A stretch of DNA of 64,000 nucleotides, taken from positions 5,322,255-5,386,254 of the forward strand of contig NC_091134.1 of the NCBI RefSeq assembly GCF_041381155.1, given 5' to 3'. The stretch comes from Argopecten irradians (taxonomy: Eukaryota > Mollusca > Bivalvia > Pectinida > Pectinidae). Shown in pieces: positions 35,788 through 48,383 of this stretch (its first letter is position 1; every line of letters starts with the position of its first letter). The notes beneath the pieces are model-generated. The model was not told where the DNA came from. It worked only from the letters and a program-made list of their open reading frames with translations, and ran no database searches. Made by a program: the position numbers and the translations under genes.

Positions 35788-36883
35788 GTACAGACCGTAG
35801 ACCAATAGTTACAAAGTTCTCTTACTGGGGTTCTCCCTTCACTTTCCATGCATTACCATATCATCATACATAATAAGGTTGGCATATCTTCCATCAAAGG
35901 AAAGTGAGACATATTGTGCAAATACTAGTTTAGCACAGACATGATTGTAATTTGTGTAACTTCTATATCTGTCCAAGCATACTTCTATTCGGGTCATTGG
36001 CAATACCCAAACACAGATATCCGATGGTATACATAACTGAACGTCTAAGGGGCAGCTAGATAATACAAAAGGGTTATGATGAAAAATTGAGATGTCTTAA
36101 AAGTGCTCATGATCCCAAATGCGTGAGTGGCTTGCACGTATTGACAAGATAGTTCTCTGTGTGTCTAAAATGCATTGATTTGTAAATATTTATACAAGTT
36201 ATTGATCTGTATATATACAGAGCTATGCCACTTGTCTGAAGAATAAATAAAATTTATGGAAAATATTATGAATATGTTTGGATTTTGATACAGAAATTAT
36301 GCTTAATCGATTTAATTTACCGATGGAAAGAGAGCTATGTTATCATTGTTGGCGGCTATGAAACACATGTTACACTACAGGTGCAAGTCTCCTGATAGAA
36401 GTCTCAGTCGATTACCATAGCTCATGTCCTTCATCGTCCATCGTGAACAGTTAACATGTCGATTTATAGATCTGAAGTCTTAGCTTTATTTGCTGGCTGT
36501 CGTTTTATGCAATTATTGACGAAGTATGCACACCAGCAAAGCATGGAATATTCAAATGATACTACAGCATCACAGCCGTTTCGTCAATATTATACGTGTC
36601 AAAACATGGTAATAGAACACTTTCATCACGCTTAAAATGTATCGAGTAATATTTTTTTTTCTTTATTCTTTATTGAAAATGCAAGTGATTTATGCTGTTA
36701 AGATCAATGTCTGAAACTTCCATAGCTATATCATAGCTCAATTTAAAATGTAGATTTAAGAATATAAATGAAATTACAAATACATATTAATTGATTGTAT
36801 CTTATTGTTTCATCTTAGGGATTTTTAAAAGTCTCTTCAGTCCATAACGGTCAATATTCCAATTTATTACTTGTGTATTGCAG

Positions 36884-37047
36884 AATTTCGTACTTTCGCT
36901 GGTATCACCAATCACGACATCGATGGTTGGTCTGATGTAGGCCTAGTGACAGATGAATACAACAACAAATGCTACGGCATCCAAATGGACAACAATGTTG
37001 TACACTTCTGTATTTGTGACTGTTTTATTTTAATATTTAATGGTTAA
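36884..37047 (+). CDS. Possible terminal exon of an unidentified gene
   Basis: A pyrimidine-rich tract and TTGCAG are followed by an open segment coding FRTFAGITNHDIDGWSDVG, then a cysteine-rich end (CYGIQMDNN, HFCICDCF) and TAA at 37045-37047. Codon use and the splice acceptor look exon-like. No partner exon was found upstream and I do not recognise the family. It could be a chance open segment of 53 codons. Confidence 0.3.
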
Positions 37048-37275
37048 AATAACATTTCTTTTTCATAAAGAATTCTAAGGTTAATAATTGGTCTATTGCA
37101 TTTTACTGGGAACTCTATTTCTTTTTGTCCGTTTATAAAGTGGCATATCGCCTTGAACTTTGACAATATATTTTGTCCAAAATGTACGCACTGATTATTT
37201 TCCATGCATTTACCATTTCATGTAATTCGTCCCTTACAGACAAATATACCCGTTTGACCCATCCACATGAAACTA

Positions 37276-37412
37276 TTCAAGCAATAAACTATTACCAGAT
37301 TGGACATACAGTTGATATGAAGCCCATCCGGAATGAAGATAAAAGCCATGAATATTTATCTTTCGGACGGATGGGCTTCATATCAACTGTATGTCCTATC
37401 TGGTAACAGTTT
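37276..37412. repeat. Long hairpin (fold-back element)
   Basis: Left arm (about 37,284-37,331) includes GGACATACAGTTGATATGAA and GCCCATCCG; the right arm (about 37,366-37,411) carries the inverse, CGGATGGGCTTCATATCAAC, then TGTATGTCC. Arms are about 45 bp with one or two mismatches and a spacer of about 35 bp. Confidence 0.85.
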
Positions 37413-38009
37413 ATTACTTATATTTCCATTACGATCATTCGAATTAAAAACTATACACGTATAACCTTTAAATTTCCTGCTTGCGCTAGTGTTGACGTCA
37501 CCAAATTCAACAGCAATAGCATCAGCTTCTGAATATAGTTCAACACAAAACGGTTTGAAACAAGCGAACAAATGAAAATTATGCCATGACGTTTTTTAAT
37601 ACAAGTGATTTTGTCAACACGATAATACTATTAGATTTCATAGACTGCACAACTTTAAAACCACTTTTGAAATTATTTGACCGTTATGTATAAGCGTAAG
37701 CATACATTGAATACATTGTCAGTGACGCGGCGGAAACGTTAAATATTCATACGCTTAATCAAATTGGAGTTCATAGCCAGATATTGCCCATCTGGATTAA
37801 CATAGATTAAACGGGAAACTGCAAGTAGAATGGAAATATATAGTTATGTGATAGAAAACATTTAAAAAAACAAACCATGTGGATAAGAAAATACCAATTT
37901 CATTGACAAATCATAACAGACAAAATACATTGTATTACATATATACCGTGTAACTAGTGTCGTTCATTAATCTGTAACATGTCGTAATGAACATTCAGAG
38001 CGTTAGAAT

Positions 38010-39835
38010 AAGATTTCAAATAATTCTTCACGAATGAATAATTTTAGCTGAATAGCGTGTTTATTTATTTTATATACTCGTCTGGTAGATGCACACAACT
38101 TGTAGGAACCGAAATACATATTTCCTAGCGGTGGCTTGAACGGCCACCACTCAATATCTCCCATAGTATTTTCCTTATCTTCTTTGGACATTCGGGTTGA
38201 CCCGACATAGAATAAAACCAGGACATTGTTCGTTCACTGTCGACAGAAAAAACAAAACAAATTAAGACTGTTAATGTATTTGATTTCTCCAAAGAATAAG
38301 ACGTTCCAGAAATCGAGTAATTATATTAATACATATCTTCAGTCGACATATGATCACTTACTGAATGCATAGCACAAAGTTGTTTCAGAGTTATCGTTAT
38401 TACTATGAAGTTGTGTCATTAATGATATATTTTCATAAATTTTGAAAAATGTATCAAAAAATGATTACGCTAAAGATGAAAAACACAATGTTAGAGCACA
38501 ACATACAAATCAGCACATTGAACAGTGTTACCCCTGCCAAAGGATAATGCCATATGGTTTTTTATATTGGATGTTGTTCGTGGAATTTTCCGCAAGTAAT
38601 GACATCACTCATTATGGCTTTCACTCAATCTACTCTTGTATCGGGGTAGATCCAATACTTTAAAGAGGTAGTATTAAAAAGAACAAAGTAAAGTATTTTT
38701 AGCCATTTTTTGGCTTCTTTTTACGACTAGGAAAATAGAGAAAATGCTACCGTACAATGTACATGTATATACTTACCGAAGCAGCTGGAACCATCTCGCC
38801 AGGCAATAGTTTTATGTACCAATGGAAAGAATGCGACGCCCTTCAAGAAACTGAATATAAATATGTAATTTAATATTAAAATCTAAAATGACAAGTTAAT
38901 TAACACTAAATAGCAAAACTAATTACAAAGCGATAGAGGTTTATTCATTTTGCAAACATTAATACGTATTTGATTGCAAACTTGGCACTTTTCTTGTAAT
39001 TACTAAATATGAAAATACACGCAAAATATCAATGGTACATTGAAAAAACCTTAAATATAAGAACACATGTTTTATTTTCCTCCATTTTTTGCTGTGATTT
39101 TAACTACAGTATCCAATGTATGACAACTCAGAACATAATGAACAGTATCAGTAATAATAACGGCAATTGATTATGTATAAATGAGAATAGCTTCTTTGCT
39201 AAAATATAGTTGCTTGTCTTTCTATCAATTGGTTACTAAATAGATAGAAAATAAACTTCAAACAGTATAATTGTCTCTTCCACAAATTTTCGGCCTCTTG
39301 GTCATCTTCAGGTACATAGAAACACAAGAAAAGCTAAGTGAAATCCATCCTGAATCTTTTTATATGAAAGAAAATATCATATCAAAATGTTCAAGATGGA
39401 TTTCACCTAGCTTTTCTAGTGTTTCTATGTACCTGAAGATGACCAAAAGCTGAAAATTTGTGAAAGAGACATTAATACAGTTTGAAATATATATATATAT
39501 TCTCCTCTAGAGGACTAGTATTTGGAAAATAGAAAATAGTTTATACGTTTTTACTGCAAATATTTTCATAGCTTGCTAATTGCAACACATCGTACTAAAT
39601 AAAATGTTTCTGTCTCATTGATATCCTCATAAAAGTTCGAAGTTGATATGAAATATTGTTTTATATTAATACCTATAAGTATATCCTCAGTTTCTATCTT
39701 TCAAACTTTGCCTCACCCCACAGCAAATCATTTTACCATCAACAATCATGTTGACTAATGAGAGGACACTCTCTGCATTTTGAGTTCTTCTTGACAGCTG
39801 GTCATTGAAACAAATTTCAGAGTTGGTTGAAATCA
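38010..39835 (-). pseudogene. Decayed second copy of the methyltransferase
   Basis: Minus-strand pieces parallel the exons at 1.5-3.2 kb, in the same order. About 39,835-39,735 is alignable at DNA level to exon 3067-3192 (ACCAGCTGTC against ACCAACTGTC, followed by a degraded AES motif). About 38,855-38,776 reads ASHSFHWY against ASHCFHWF. About 38,663-38,600 reads YPDTRVD, a stop, then VKA against FPDTRVDWVKA. About 38,230-38,010 reads RMSKEDKENT against RMPKEEKENA. Stops and frame changes, and the lack of motif I, show it is non-functional. Confidence 0.55.
39252..39487. repeat. Long hairpin (fold-back element), about 100-bp arms
   Basis: Left: AACTTCAAACAGTATAATTG, TCTCTTCCACAAATTTTC, GGTCATCTTCAGGTACATAG, AAACAC; right: GTGTTTCTATGTACCTGAAG, ATGACC, AAAATTTGTGAAAGAGAC, TTAATACAGTTTGAA. 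The loop is near 39,365-39,385. Non-coding. Confidence 0.85.
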
Positions 39836-40619
39836 ATGTATCAACAAATTATCTAAAAAATGAAGGAAATGTTAACACGAATGTGTTGTCTTTATTATTA
39901 GAACCTATATCTTCTCTGGAATTGATATTTTACTAGTATAGAAATATCAACGCAAATGAACTTTGACAACGAATGTTTAATTCTTTACTATGGTATGAAT
40001 GCTTACCCAATATTTCCCAAGTCCCTTTGAAACAATGCAATAAGAACACAAGTTATACGTACAGATACAATTTAACATTATAAATGGATAGAGTAACACT
40101 ATGCAGTGATTAATTTGAGCCGTGTATATATTGCATCGGTTCACTTTCTTTGTTGTATTTCACATGACGATAAACACAAACGAAAGTCAAAATGAGTATC
40201 ACTTACCTTTGTATAAGTTTGGTAGTTGTGGACATTCTGACCGTGGTCTTATTATAATATTATATCAAAATAATTCTTAATGGTAAAAAAAGCAAAAAAG
40301 AAAAAGAAAAAAAAAAGAATACATGTGGCGTTTAATATTGTTTTGATAAGCATTAGATGTTAGTAATTTCAAACACAGTGAATAATTAAAAAATAAATTA
40401 TTCTCAAGAATTGAATCTGACCGTCATATTGACAAAACATTATTTTCACAAATACACAATGTTGAATAATGAAGTTATGATACATACTGGGGCCCTACCA
40501 GTATTCGTGTTTTTGAAAAAATAACTGTTTGCATCAATAAAACAACACCATCATGTCAGCAGCTCCAGACATTTGGAAATCTGGACGCACAGTAGAATAT
40601 GTATGCTGTTCCGTCACGG

Positions 40620-40663
40620 CTACTGGTTGGGTCCCAATACTTGACATATTGTATACAAGATAC
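40620..40663 (-). CDS. Possible last exon of a NIDO transcript
   Basis: TTATCAG acceptor, then a 44-bp open segment that joins in phase (phase 1) to the NIDO exon at 40,945-41,110, coding ILYTICQVLGPNQ and a stop. An overlapping frame (VKYWDPTSSRDG, ending FPNVWSC) is also open and looks protein-like but does not fit the phase. Weak. Confidence 0.25.
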
Positions 40664-40944
40664 CTGATAATTATTTAAATGTTTAGGTAGTAATACGAAT
40701 GTCTTTATCATAAACTTATACAATACATTGCGATAAAAATGTCTTAAAACTGTAATATGAATTATTTGTATCGATTTCTTCACTTTTAATGAATATTGTA
40801 TTCAAGAGAGCTGATAATTATTTTAATGTTTATGTAGTAATTCTAACGTCTTTATCATAAACATATACAATACACTGTGATAAAAATGTCATAAAACCAT
40901 AATATGAATTATTTGTAATGACTTCACTTTTAATGACTACGTAC

Positions 40945-41110
40945 CGGCTTTTATCTCGTCACCTAATGCTATAATTTTATCCCCGTCAACACGGAATAAA
41001 AACCTGCCTGGGACACCAATGTTACTTCTGTGTTCAAGGTTGATGACGTCATCAAAATCAGTGTTGTTTACAGTGTAGCTGTTGTTATTGTCACCAGCGT
41101 TGAATCCGAC
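40945..41110 (-). CDS. Extra NIDO exon 4 (exon 4')
   Basis: 166 bp, open, phase 0 in and phase 1 out, with a GTACGT donor: VGFNAGDNNNSYTV, DDVINLEHRSNIGVPGRF, FRVDGDK. Same length, phase and donor as exon 4 of the NIDO gene at 45,173, but clearly diverged. No matching exons 1-3 precede it, so it is either an alternative exon of the upstream NIDO gene or a leftover from a deleted copy. The 12,391-12,591 segment is its damaged partner. Confidence 0.6.
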
Positions 41111-41811
41111 CTGATATAGGTATAATTGTATCCCGAAGAATTCAGCCTACATTATAACATATCATTGCTGATACTGAACACACTAACTTAGTTATGCTTT
41201 GTCATGTTATCACTACACTACATGAATGGAACGCTCTCATCTTTTTAGAATTAATGTATGCTACACACTAATGTATATCAAAATATACAATGAAAAGAGA
41301 TAAAGAATAAAGTATGAAAATAAAACGTATGCATCTGCATGGAGAAAAATATTATCAAATGGAACAACAGATGATTTTGCAAAAAATGTTGGGTTTGATC
41401 TTTTCTCGGTGTGTTGCAATGGACACCCAAATAAACAATTGAATTGTTTTAAAAGTATTTTGAAACTCGTATGATGTTGTGTATGTCTTGACACTACGAG
41501 CTGGAATTTGGATTTACCTAACTGATTTATACGTGACTGTCCAAAACATGATCACATACATTTCAGGCAAAATCTTATAGGCCAGTTATGGTTAAAATCT
41601 TGTGCTTCCATGAACGAACGAAAGGATTTATTCCAACTGTCTTTGAAAATAATCTAGTTATTTCTTACATAGTCATAGTTACTGCAAGGAAATAGTTGCA
41701 ACAAATACTCCAAAGCAGATTACATAAAACTTCTTTCTCAGGCAATGCGACGGTGTGGGTATTACAAAAGAATTTACGGTAACTTTTAAATATCTTAACG
41801 CAAATATAACC

Positions 41812-42425
41812 AACTTCGCTAGCCAAGGGTACAGTAGTCTACGATGTTGAATCCTTGGCAGATGTCACTTCAAAACTGAAGTTTCCGCACAGCGCCACCT
41901 GTTGGATCACGGCATTTACGTAATAAGTAACCAATGAACAAGTTCGAATCATTGTTGTATGGATTGTCCTTTGAAATGCACATGTTTTTTGCGACAGATT
42001 CAAAATACCAAAAACAAACATGTTGTAACACCGGTTATTGTGTTTCATGCTCCAGTGTCCAATTTTGTCAGGAGATCGCAATTTATCTTTTGTTGAACTT
42101 TGAGAAACAGAAACAACATAAGTATTTACTTTCCTAATTTCTTTGGAGAACAACGTATCCAAGTACTTCATTAAATGATTGACTAAATAGTAAATATGAC
42201 TCCGCTAGGAGGTGTTGTTGACAGTCATGATACGCTTCAATTTACAAATGTAGGTCACTACAATCACTTCGGTTTGGTTTATTTGACATATAAAAACTGC
42301 GTTTTCATTGGTCGCATGAACGGATACAATCAGAATTTGAAAGCGGGAACTTCAATTTTGACACGACATCAGCCAAAGGTTGCCGGTAGAGTTTCGGACT
42401 GATTACCTTTGGCTAGCGAAGTTGA
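41812..42425. mobile_element. TIR element (partner at 13,922-14,526)
   Basis: Ends CAACTTCGCTAGCCAAGGGT and its near inverse ACCTTTGGCTAGCGAAGTTG. Contains an open 110-codon minus-strand frame with no domain I recognise, broken in the partner. Confidence 0.6.
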
Positions 42426-43004
42426 CATATGGCCTGATAGTTTAAAATGGAGATAATATATATAGTTGGATATCGGAAAGCATTTAATACTATTTATAAT
42501 GCATTATACTATTATTATATTAGGATTCATACATGTATATATTCATATTCCATTCAATACCCATATCAAAACATAACCGGCTATGGACCAACTCCTTACA
42601 ACTTTCTGTTTCATTTTAGTTGCCCAGCGACCTTGGGTTGCTATACATCAATAAAATGAAAACAAATCAAAATCGTTAAATAGTGTTTGTAGGGCATCTC
42701 ACTCTGATAGTTCATCTGACAGAAATAAAATTATTTAGATATTTTTGATAAGGCATTATTTTATACGATAAATACCTGTGGACAAACCAATGAATACGAA
42801 GTATACTTTCTCAGAAGATATACAGAGTCAAGGAAGATGTTTGTTAAAGAAGTAATAGAAATGTTAACTTACCGGAACAGGGTTATTACACTACCAAGCC
42901 ACAAACGCACTGTCCTGCAGCATGTGTCCTTCTGTTCATCACAGACCCTGACAAATTTCTGATTAAGGAACATTGGATAGCTGACATTTAGGTAGACCAC
43001 TTGT

Positions 43005-44790
43005 TAGAAACCTTTGTCTTACCCGTGTCTAAACAATTAGGTCCAAAACCTTTGTCTTACCCGTGTCTAAACAATCAGGTCCAAAACCATTGTTTTACCC
43101 GTGTCTAAACAATCAGGTCTAAAACCTTTGTCTTACCCGTGTCTAAACAATCAGGTTCAAAACCTTTGTGTGACCCGTGTCTAAACAATCAGGTCCAAAA
43201 CTTTGTCTTACCCGTGTTTAAACAATCAGTATCAAAACCTTTGTCTTACCCGTATCTAAACAATCAGGTCCAACACCTTTGTCTTACCCGTGTCTAAACA
43301 ATCAGGTCCAAAACCTTTGTCTTACCCGTGTCTAAACAATCAGGTTCAAAACCTTTGTCTTACCCGTATCTAAACAATCAGGTCCAACACCTTTGTCTTA
43401 CCCGTGTCTAAACAATCAGGTCCAAACCTTTGTCTTACCCGTGTCTAAACAATCAGGTCCAACACCTTTGTCTTACCCGTGTCTAAACATTCAGGTCCAA
43501 AACCTTTGTCTTACCCTTGTTTAAACAATCAGGTTCAAAACCTTTGTCTTACCCTTGTCTAAACAATCAGGTCCAAAACCTTTGTCTTACCCGTGTCTAA
43601 ACAATCAGGTCCAAAACCATTGTCTTACCCGTGACTAAACAATCAGGTCCAAAGCCTTTGTCTTACCCTTGTCTAAACAATCAGGTTCAAAACCTTTGTC
43701 TTACCCGTGTCTTAACAATTAGGTTCAAAACCTTTGTCTTACCCGTGTCTAAACAATCAGGTCCAAAGCCTTTGTCTTACCCGTGTCTTAACAATCAGGT
43801 TCAAAACCTTTGTCTTACCCGTGTCTTAACAAACAGGTTCAAAACCTTTGTCTTACCAGTGTCTAAACAATCAGTTCCAAACCTTTGTCTTACCCGTGTC
43901 TAAACAATCAGGTTTAAAACCTTTGTCTCACCCGTGTCTAAACATTCAGGTCCAAAACCTTTGTCTTACCAGTGTCTAAACAATCAGTTCCAAACCTTTG
44001 TCTTACCCGTGTCTAAACAATCAGGTTGAAAACCTTTGTCTTACCCGTGTCTAAACAATCAGGTCCAAAACCTTTGTCTTACCCTTGTTTAAACAATCAG
44101 GTCCAAAAACTTTGTCTTACCCGTGTCTAAACAATCAGGTTGAAAACCTTTGTCTTACCCGTGTCTAAACAATCAGGTCCAAAACCTTTGTCTTACCCTT
44201 GTTTAAACAATCAGGTCCAAAAACTTTGTCTTACCCGTGTCTAAACAATCAGGTTGAAAACCTTTGTCTTACCCGTGTCTAAACAATCAGGTCCAAAACC
44301 ATTGTCTTACCCTTGTTTAAACAATCAGGTTGAAAACCTTTGTCTTACCCGTGTCTAAACAATCAGGTCCAAAACCTTTGTCTTACCCGTGTCTAAACAA
44401 TCAGGTCCAAAACCATTGTCTTACCCGTGTCTAAACAATCAGGTCCAAAGCCTTTGTCTTACCCTTGTCTAAACAATCAGGTTCAAAACCTTTGTCTTAC
44501 CCGTGTCTTAACAATCAGGTTCAAAACCTTTGTCTTACCCGTGTCTAAACAATCAGGTCCAAAACCATTGTCTTACCCGTGACTAAACAATCAGGTCCAA
44601 AACCTTTGTCTTACCCTTGTCTAAACAATCAGGTTCAAAACCTTTGTCTTACCCGTGTCTAAACAATCAGGTTCAAAACCTTTGTCTTACCCGTGTCTAA
44701 ACAATCAGGTTCAAAACCTTTGTCTTACCCGTGTCTAAACAATTAGGTCCAAAACCTTTGTCTTACCCTTATTTAAACCTTATCTTACCA
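43005..44790. repeat. 38-bp minisatellite, about 47 units, in NIDO copy 2
   Basis: Same unit as the array at 15,118-16,150 but about 20 units longer, with higher-order blocks of several units visible near 44,000-44,400. Open frames through it are artefacts. Confidence 0.92.
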
Positions 44791-45172
44791 AATCAGGTTC
44801 GAAACCTTTTATTCACACATCCTACTAAACAATCTCTCATTCCACGTAAACAAAGGTACATATGACACATTTAAAAGAACATAGGACAACATAAACATGG
44901 ATGAACAATAAACATAGACATCACAAACATTACGTGCAACTTAATAATTTGCATCTATGTCATTTATATTGTATTATTTCTGATTGATGTACTTTTTATT
45001 TTGCAAATCAAGTGTGTTGTGGAAAGTGTTAAAACGAAGTCTGGAGAATTCTTATCTACAAATATAATGGATTGGTCTAAACAGTACCTGTACGTGTAGA
45101 TGTATTTTTGACTAATGCTAAGCACAAACAAATTATAAATCTGAACAATTGATTACGAGAATGTCTACGTAC

Positions 45173-48100
45173 CGGCTATTATCTCATCTCCCGCTGGTAT
45201 ACTGCCATTCCCGTCTACACGGAAAATAAATTTGCCTGGGACGCCGGTGTTACTCCTACGTTCAAGATTGATGATATCTCCATGGTCAGTGTTGCTCAAA
45301 ATGTAACTGGTAGTATTGTTACCAGCATTGAAACCGACCTGGATTGAAACATCGTCATGCTAAATAAATGCTTTAAAAATTAAGCCATTGGGCTGCGAAT
45401 TTATTTTGAGACTAAGATAACGTTTGAAATTGTGAATCATTATTTCGTTGGTTGGAAACGTCTTTTTTACAGCCGAGGTTATATATGGTGGCAATTCTCT
45501 AAAATTCCTCAAAATGGTAAAGTTAAATTGCTACAAAAAACTAGAAAATATTGGAAATTTGGCTTTATTTGATAAGGTTTAACGGTTCATCGAAAGCCAG
45601 TTTCTTAAGGACCACGGTTTAATATTAAAACATATTAAAGGGATGATTCAGTGAGGCTAATTCGTTACATAACCACGAAGCAAAATGTGACATAAATGTA
45701 TTGTTCCACATTCCTTATGAAACATGACTAGAACAAGTGACAAATTCAACAACATTGTTAAGTATTTTGATTAATACCATTGAAATTCCAAACGTTGATC
45801 AATACGATTAAGCAGGTAGAACATGTACGATGTACCCATACCCGAGCCAAAGTCACGTACGTTAAACAAATGCAATACATAACCACTGAGGAGTTGATGA
45901 CATATCTATTTTTAGATAAGAACATGCATCTAATAATGTTTACACAACTGTAAGAGCGATTTGAGTAGTTCTAGACAAAAAATTATTTACTATACAGGCA
46001 CGGGTCAGGGTTCGGCATACAAGGCTATGTGGAATGGCGATTGAACATTTCACATACATTTGACTACAGTGGGCTTTTCTGACATATCACAGTAAAACCA
46101 ACTAATATAATTTTCATTAGAACTGGTTTGTTTCCGAAATCTGTGCAAGTTTTAATGTAATCTTAGACTGAATTGTCACTTTAAGGTAATCTTAAAAGGT
46201 TATTTGGTTTTATTGGAGTCGATTACTAAGGAAATCGAACGAAGATTTATCAAGATACACCCCCTAGTCTCATCAAAGCTTTAATTGGCATTGACCAGGA
46301 CTGCATATTATGGATTTATCTAGATTCCTGTAGTTTTTAAATTCATTGCGTTATCATACAGCCTAAACAGTTTGCAATATATTTAATTAGAGCACTATAA
46401 GCAAATAAGTTCATTGTGTTGTAACTGCTATTATTTTTAAAACAAATACATTAATTTAGTTCAGTACAATGTACAGTAGTCATCTTAGTCACATGATTTA
46501 AGCGCATGAAGAATTGTATCCCTTATTATTAAACTACTATCTTAAAGAAGGCCTCGAATCTGAATGCTATGTTTTGCTAACAAATGTGTATACAACAGTA
46601 TCATGTAAATTGGGGCGTACCAGAATTGCTTATTACATGTCAGCATTGCTTATTATATGTCAGTATTGCTCCCAATAACCAATAATAATAAATAAATTCT
46701 TCTAATAAAGACGAACACTCCTTACTAACGATTGTACCTACCGCCGACCGACATGATCGAGTATGATGACTATAACCTTCGCCTTTTAAAACAGACGAGG
46801 AGATAAAAGAGCATACATATTATCAGTGCTAAAGCAATAAGGACTTTGAAATTGGAAAGTATCGGACGGTGGGCGAACATATCAACTCCATCTTTTACAC
46901 GACATAAAATAACAATAATTTGATTGCTGTTGGACCTACCTGTGCTTTTCTTTTATAGTCGCCAGGATACCCTGCCCATTCGATTTTCTGATAATGGAAC
47001 ATTGTAAAAGATTTGTCTCCGTCTGTCATTAAAACAACCTGAAACGTATTTCTCTGAAAAAGAAACATACTTAATGAAATATAACGACACAACGATTTAA
47101 TCAACGAATCTCGAAATTTCGAAGAAAAAACCCAACAAAATCCCTCAGAAACAAGCTTACAGTATGTGATGCAAGCAACACACGCCCCCTGTCATCAATT
47201 GCATTTTCTAATCTATGGCAAGTTATTATTGCCTAGTTATGTTCATTGTATGAATTTTGAACAATTTCTGTTGATGTGTCCTCAAGTTATCGTCCGGAAC
47301 CGTAAACTTGTGAAACAAAATATGTTTAATATATTGATCTTTGTAGTTGACCTTTTGACTCCAAATTCAACCCCAAACTGTATTTTCTCATATGCTACAA
47401 TTGTGTGAAGTTTGATTAAAATCCGTTTATTTTATTGTCTTAAGTTATCGCCTGGAAAAGATTTTTTTTAAACAATCTATTTGTAGAAACAAATTAGATC
47501 CCAAGTTGTGTTTTCCCATATGCTACCTTGTGTGAAGTTTCATCAAAATTATCATCCATTAGTACTCAAGTTATCATCTGGAAACCAGTTCCGGACAGAC
47601 ACACACAGACGGATGGACTTCGGTTTCAATCATAACATTTATAAAAACGTTGTACCAACACTGGTAAGTAATCATTATTCGTATAAAAAAATAAATATAG
47701 AAAACTAGATATTACTTTGTTAATGACCTTAACCAGATCATGGCAGAACCATAAAAGTTATAGTTTGAATATAATCGAATTGGTATCTTATTCTACCTTA
47801 TCCGCGTCGTCCCCCTCTGCACCATAGTACGGAACCTCCAGCCAGGTTGCTGTAAAAACACTTGTCGGTTGGAATGTAGTTTGGTTGTCATAGTAGTTAG
47901 CGATGTCCGTTTGGGCGCGGATAAGGATGTCTGAGTCGTTTGTTATCCTGTACCAGATTTGTCCGGTTGTAGTTGTTATAATATCCATCCAAAACACGGC
48001 GATCATTGGGATTGACAATGGGAATGGTTTGGGTACACTCCAGGCGCCTTCATCCGTGAAAGTTAAGAGTCCATTAGCGTGAACCTGTTGACGAAAATGA

Positions 48101-48383
48101 GACATGGGAAAGCTATATCTTTATAATTTCGGCCAATTTAACACATCTTGTTTTATAAGTTAAAAAGTTATAACAGTTTAGCACTTACGTAAACTGCAGT
48201 ATAGTTATTCCCAAAAAACTTAAAATTGAACATGATGTCCGATGACCAACCGTCGTCTGTTTGGCACAACAGCTGGTCTTCCAATGGAAATAGATACGGA
48301 TATGGGTACAAATCCTGCTGAAGAATCCCCATGGCTACAGATTCAAATAATAAAGTCACAACGAGTGCAGGAATGTCAGTCAT
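45173..48383 (-). CDS. NIDO-domain secreted protein, copy 2 (open)
   Basis: Exon 1 48,189-48,383 (65 codons, signal peptide DIPALVVTLLFESVAMG, then YPYPYLFPLED, DIMFNFKFFGNNYTAVY); exon 2 47,797-48,084 (96 codons, VHANGLLTF, PMIAVFWMDI, GQIWYRITND, ATWLEVPYYGAEG); exon 3 46,940-47,053 (38 codons, NTFQVVLMTDGDKSF, IEWAGYPGDY); exon 4 45,173-45,338 (VGFNAGNNTTSYIL, LERRSNTGVPGKFIFR). All junctions are GT/AG and the phases fit, giving about 254 residues: a signal peptide and one NIDO domain. Proteins with this domain are extracellular matrix or mucus-type proteins; the partner and role here are unknown. Exon 4 ends at a GTACGT donor in phase 1, so at least one more exon should follow; candidates are weak. 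The start ATG precedes a clear signal peptide. Confidence 0.8.
45635..46184. mobile_element. 550-bp TTAA-flanked MITE, present only in duplication copy 2
   Basis: TTAA at both ends (45,635 and 46,181); inner ends TTAAAGGGATGATTCAGT and the inverse of TTAAAGTGACAATTCAGT. Copy 1 has CATATTACGGTAAAG at the matching place, without the insert. TTAA target use points to piggyBac-like mobilisation. No ORF. Confidence 0.8.
47160..47640. repeat. Insertion in copy 2 only, SINE-like
   Basis: Contains two CTCAAGTTATCGTC-like blocks (47,281 and 47,441), a third variant at 47,565, and the end CGGACAGACACACACAGACGG. A similar end is at 53,400-53,460. It has no counterpart in copy 1 (18,470-18,740), which instead carries different sequence. 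Confidence 0.55.

Noticed and set aside
42870-42975. Segment with a strong CCGGTAAGTT donor on the minus strand as the exon after NIDO exon 4
   Set aside because: No convincing acceptor, and the most likely frame is broken in copy 1. Not enough to call an exon.
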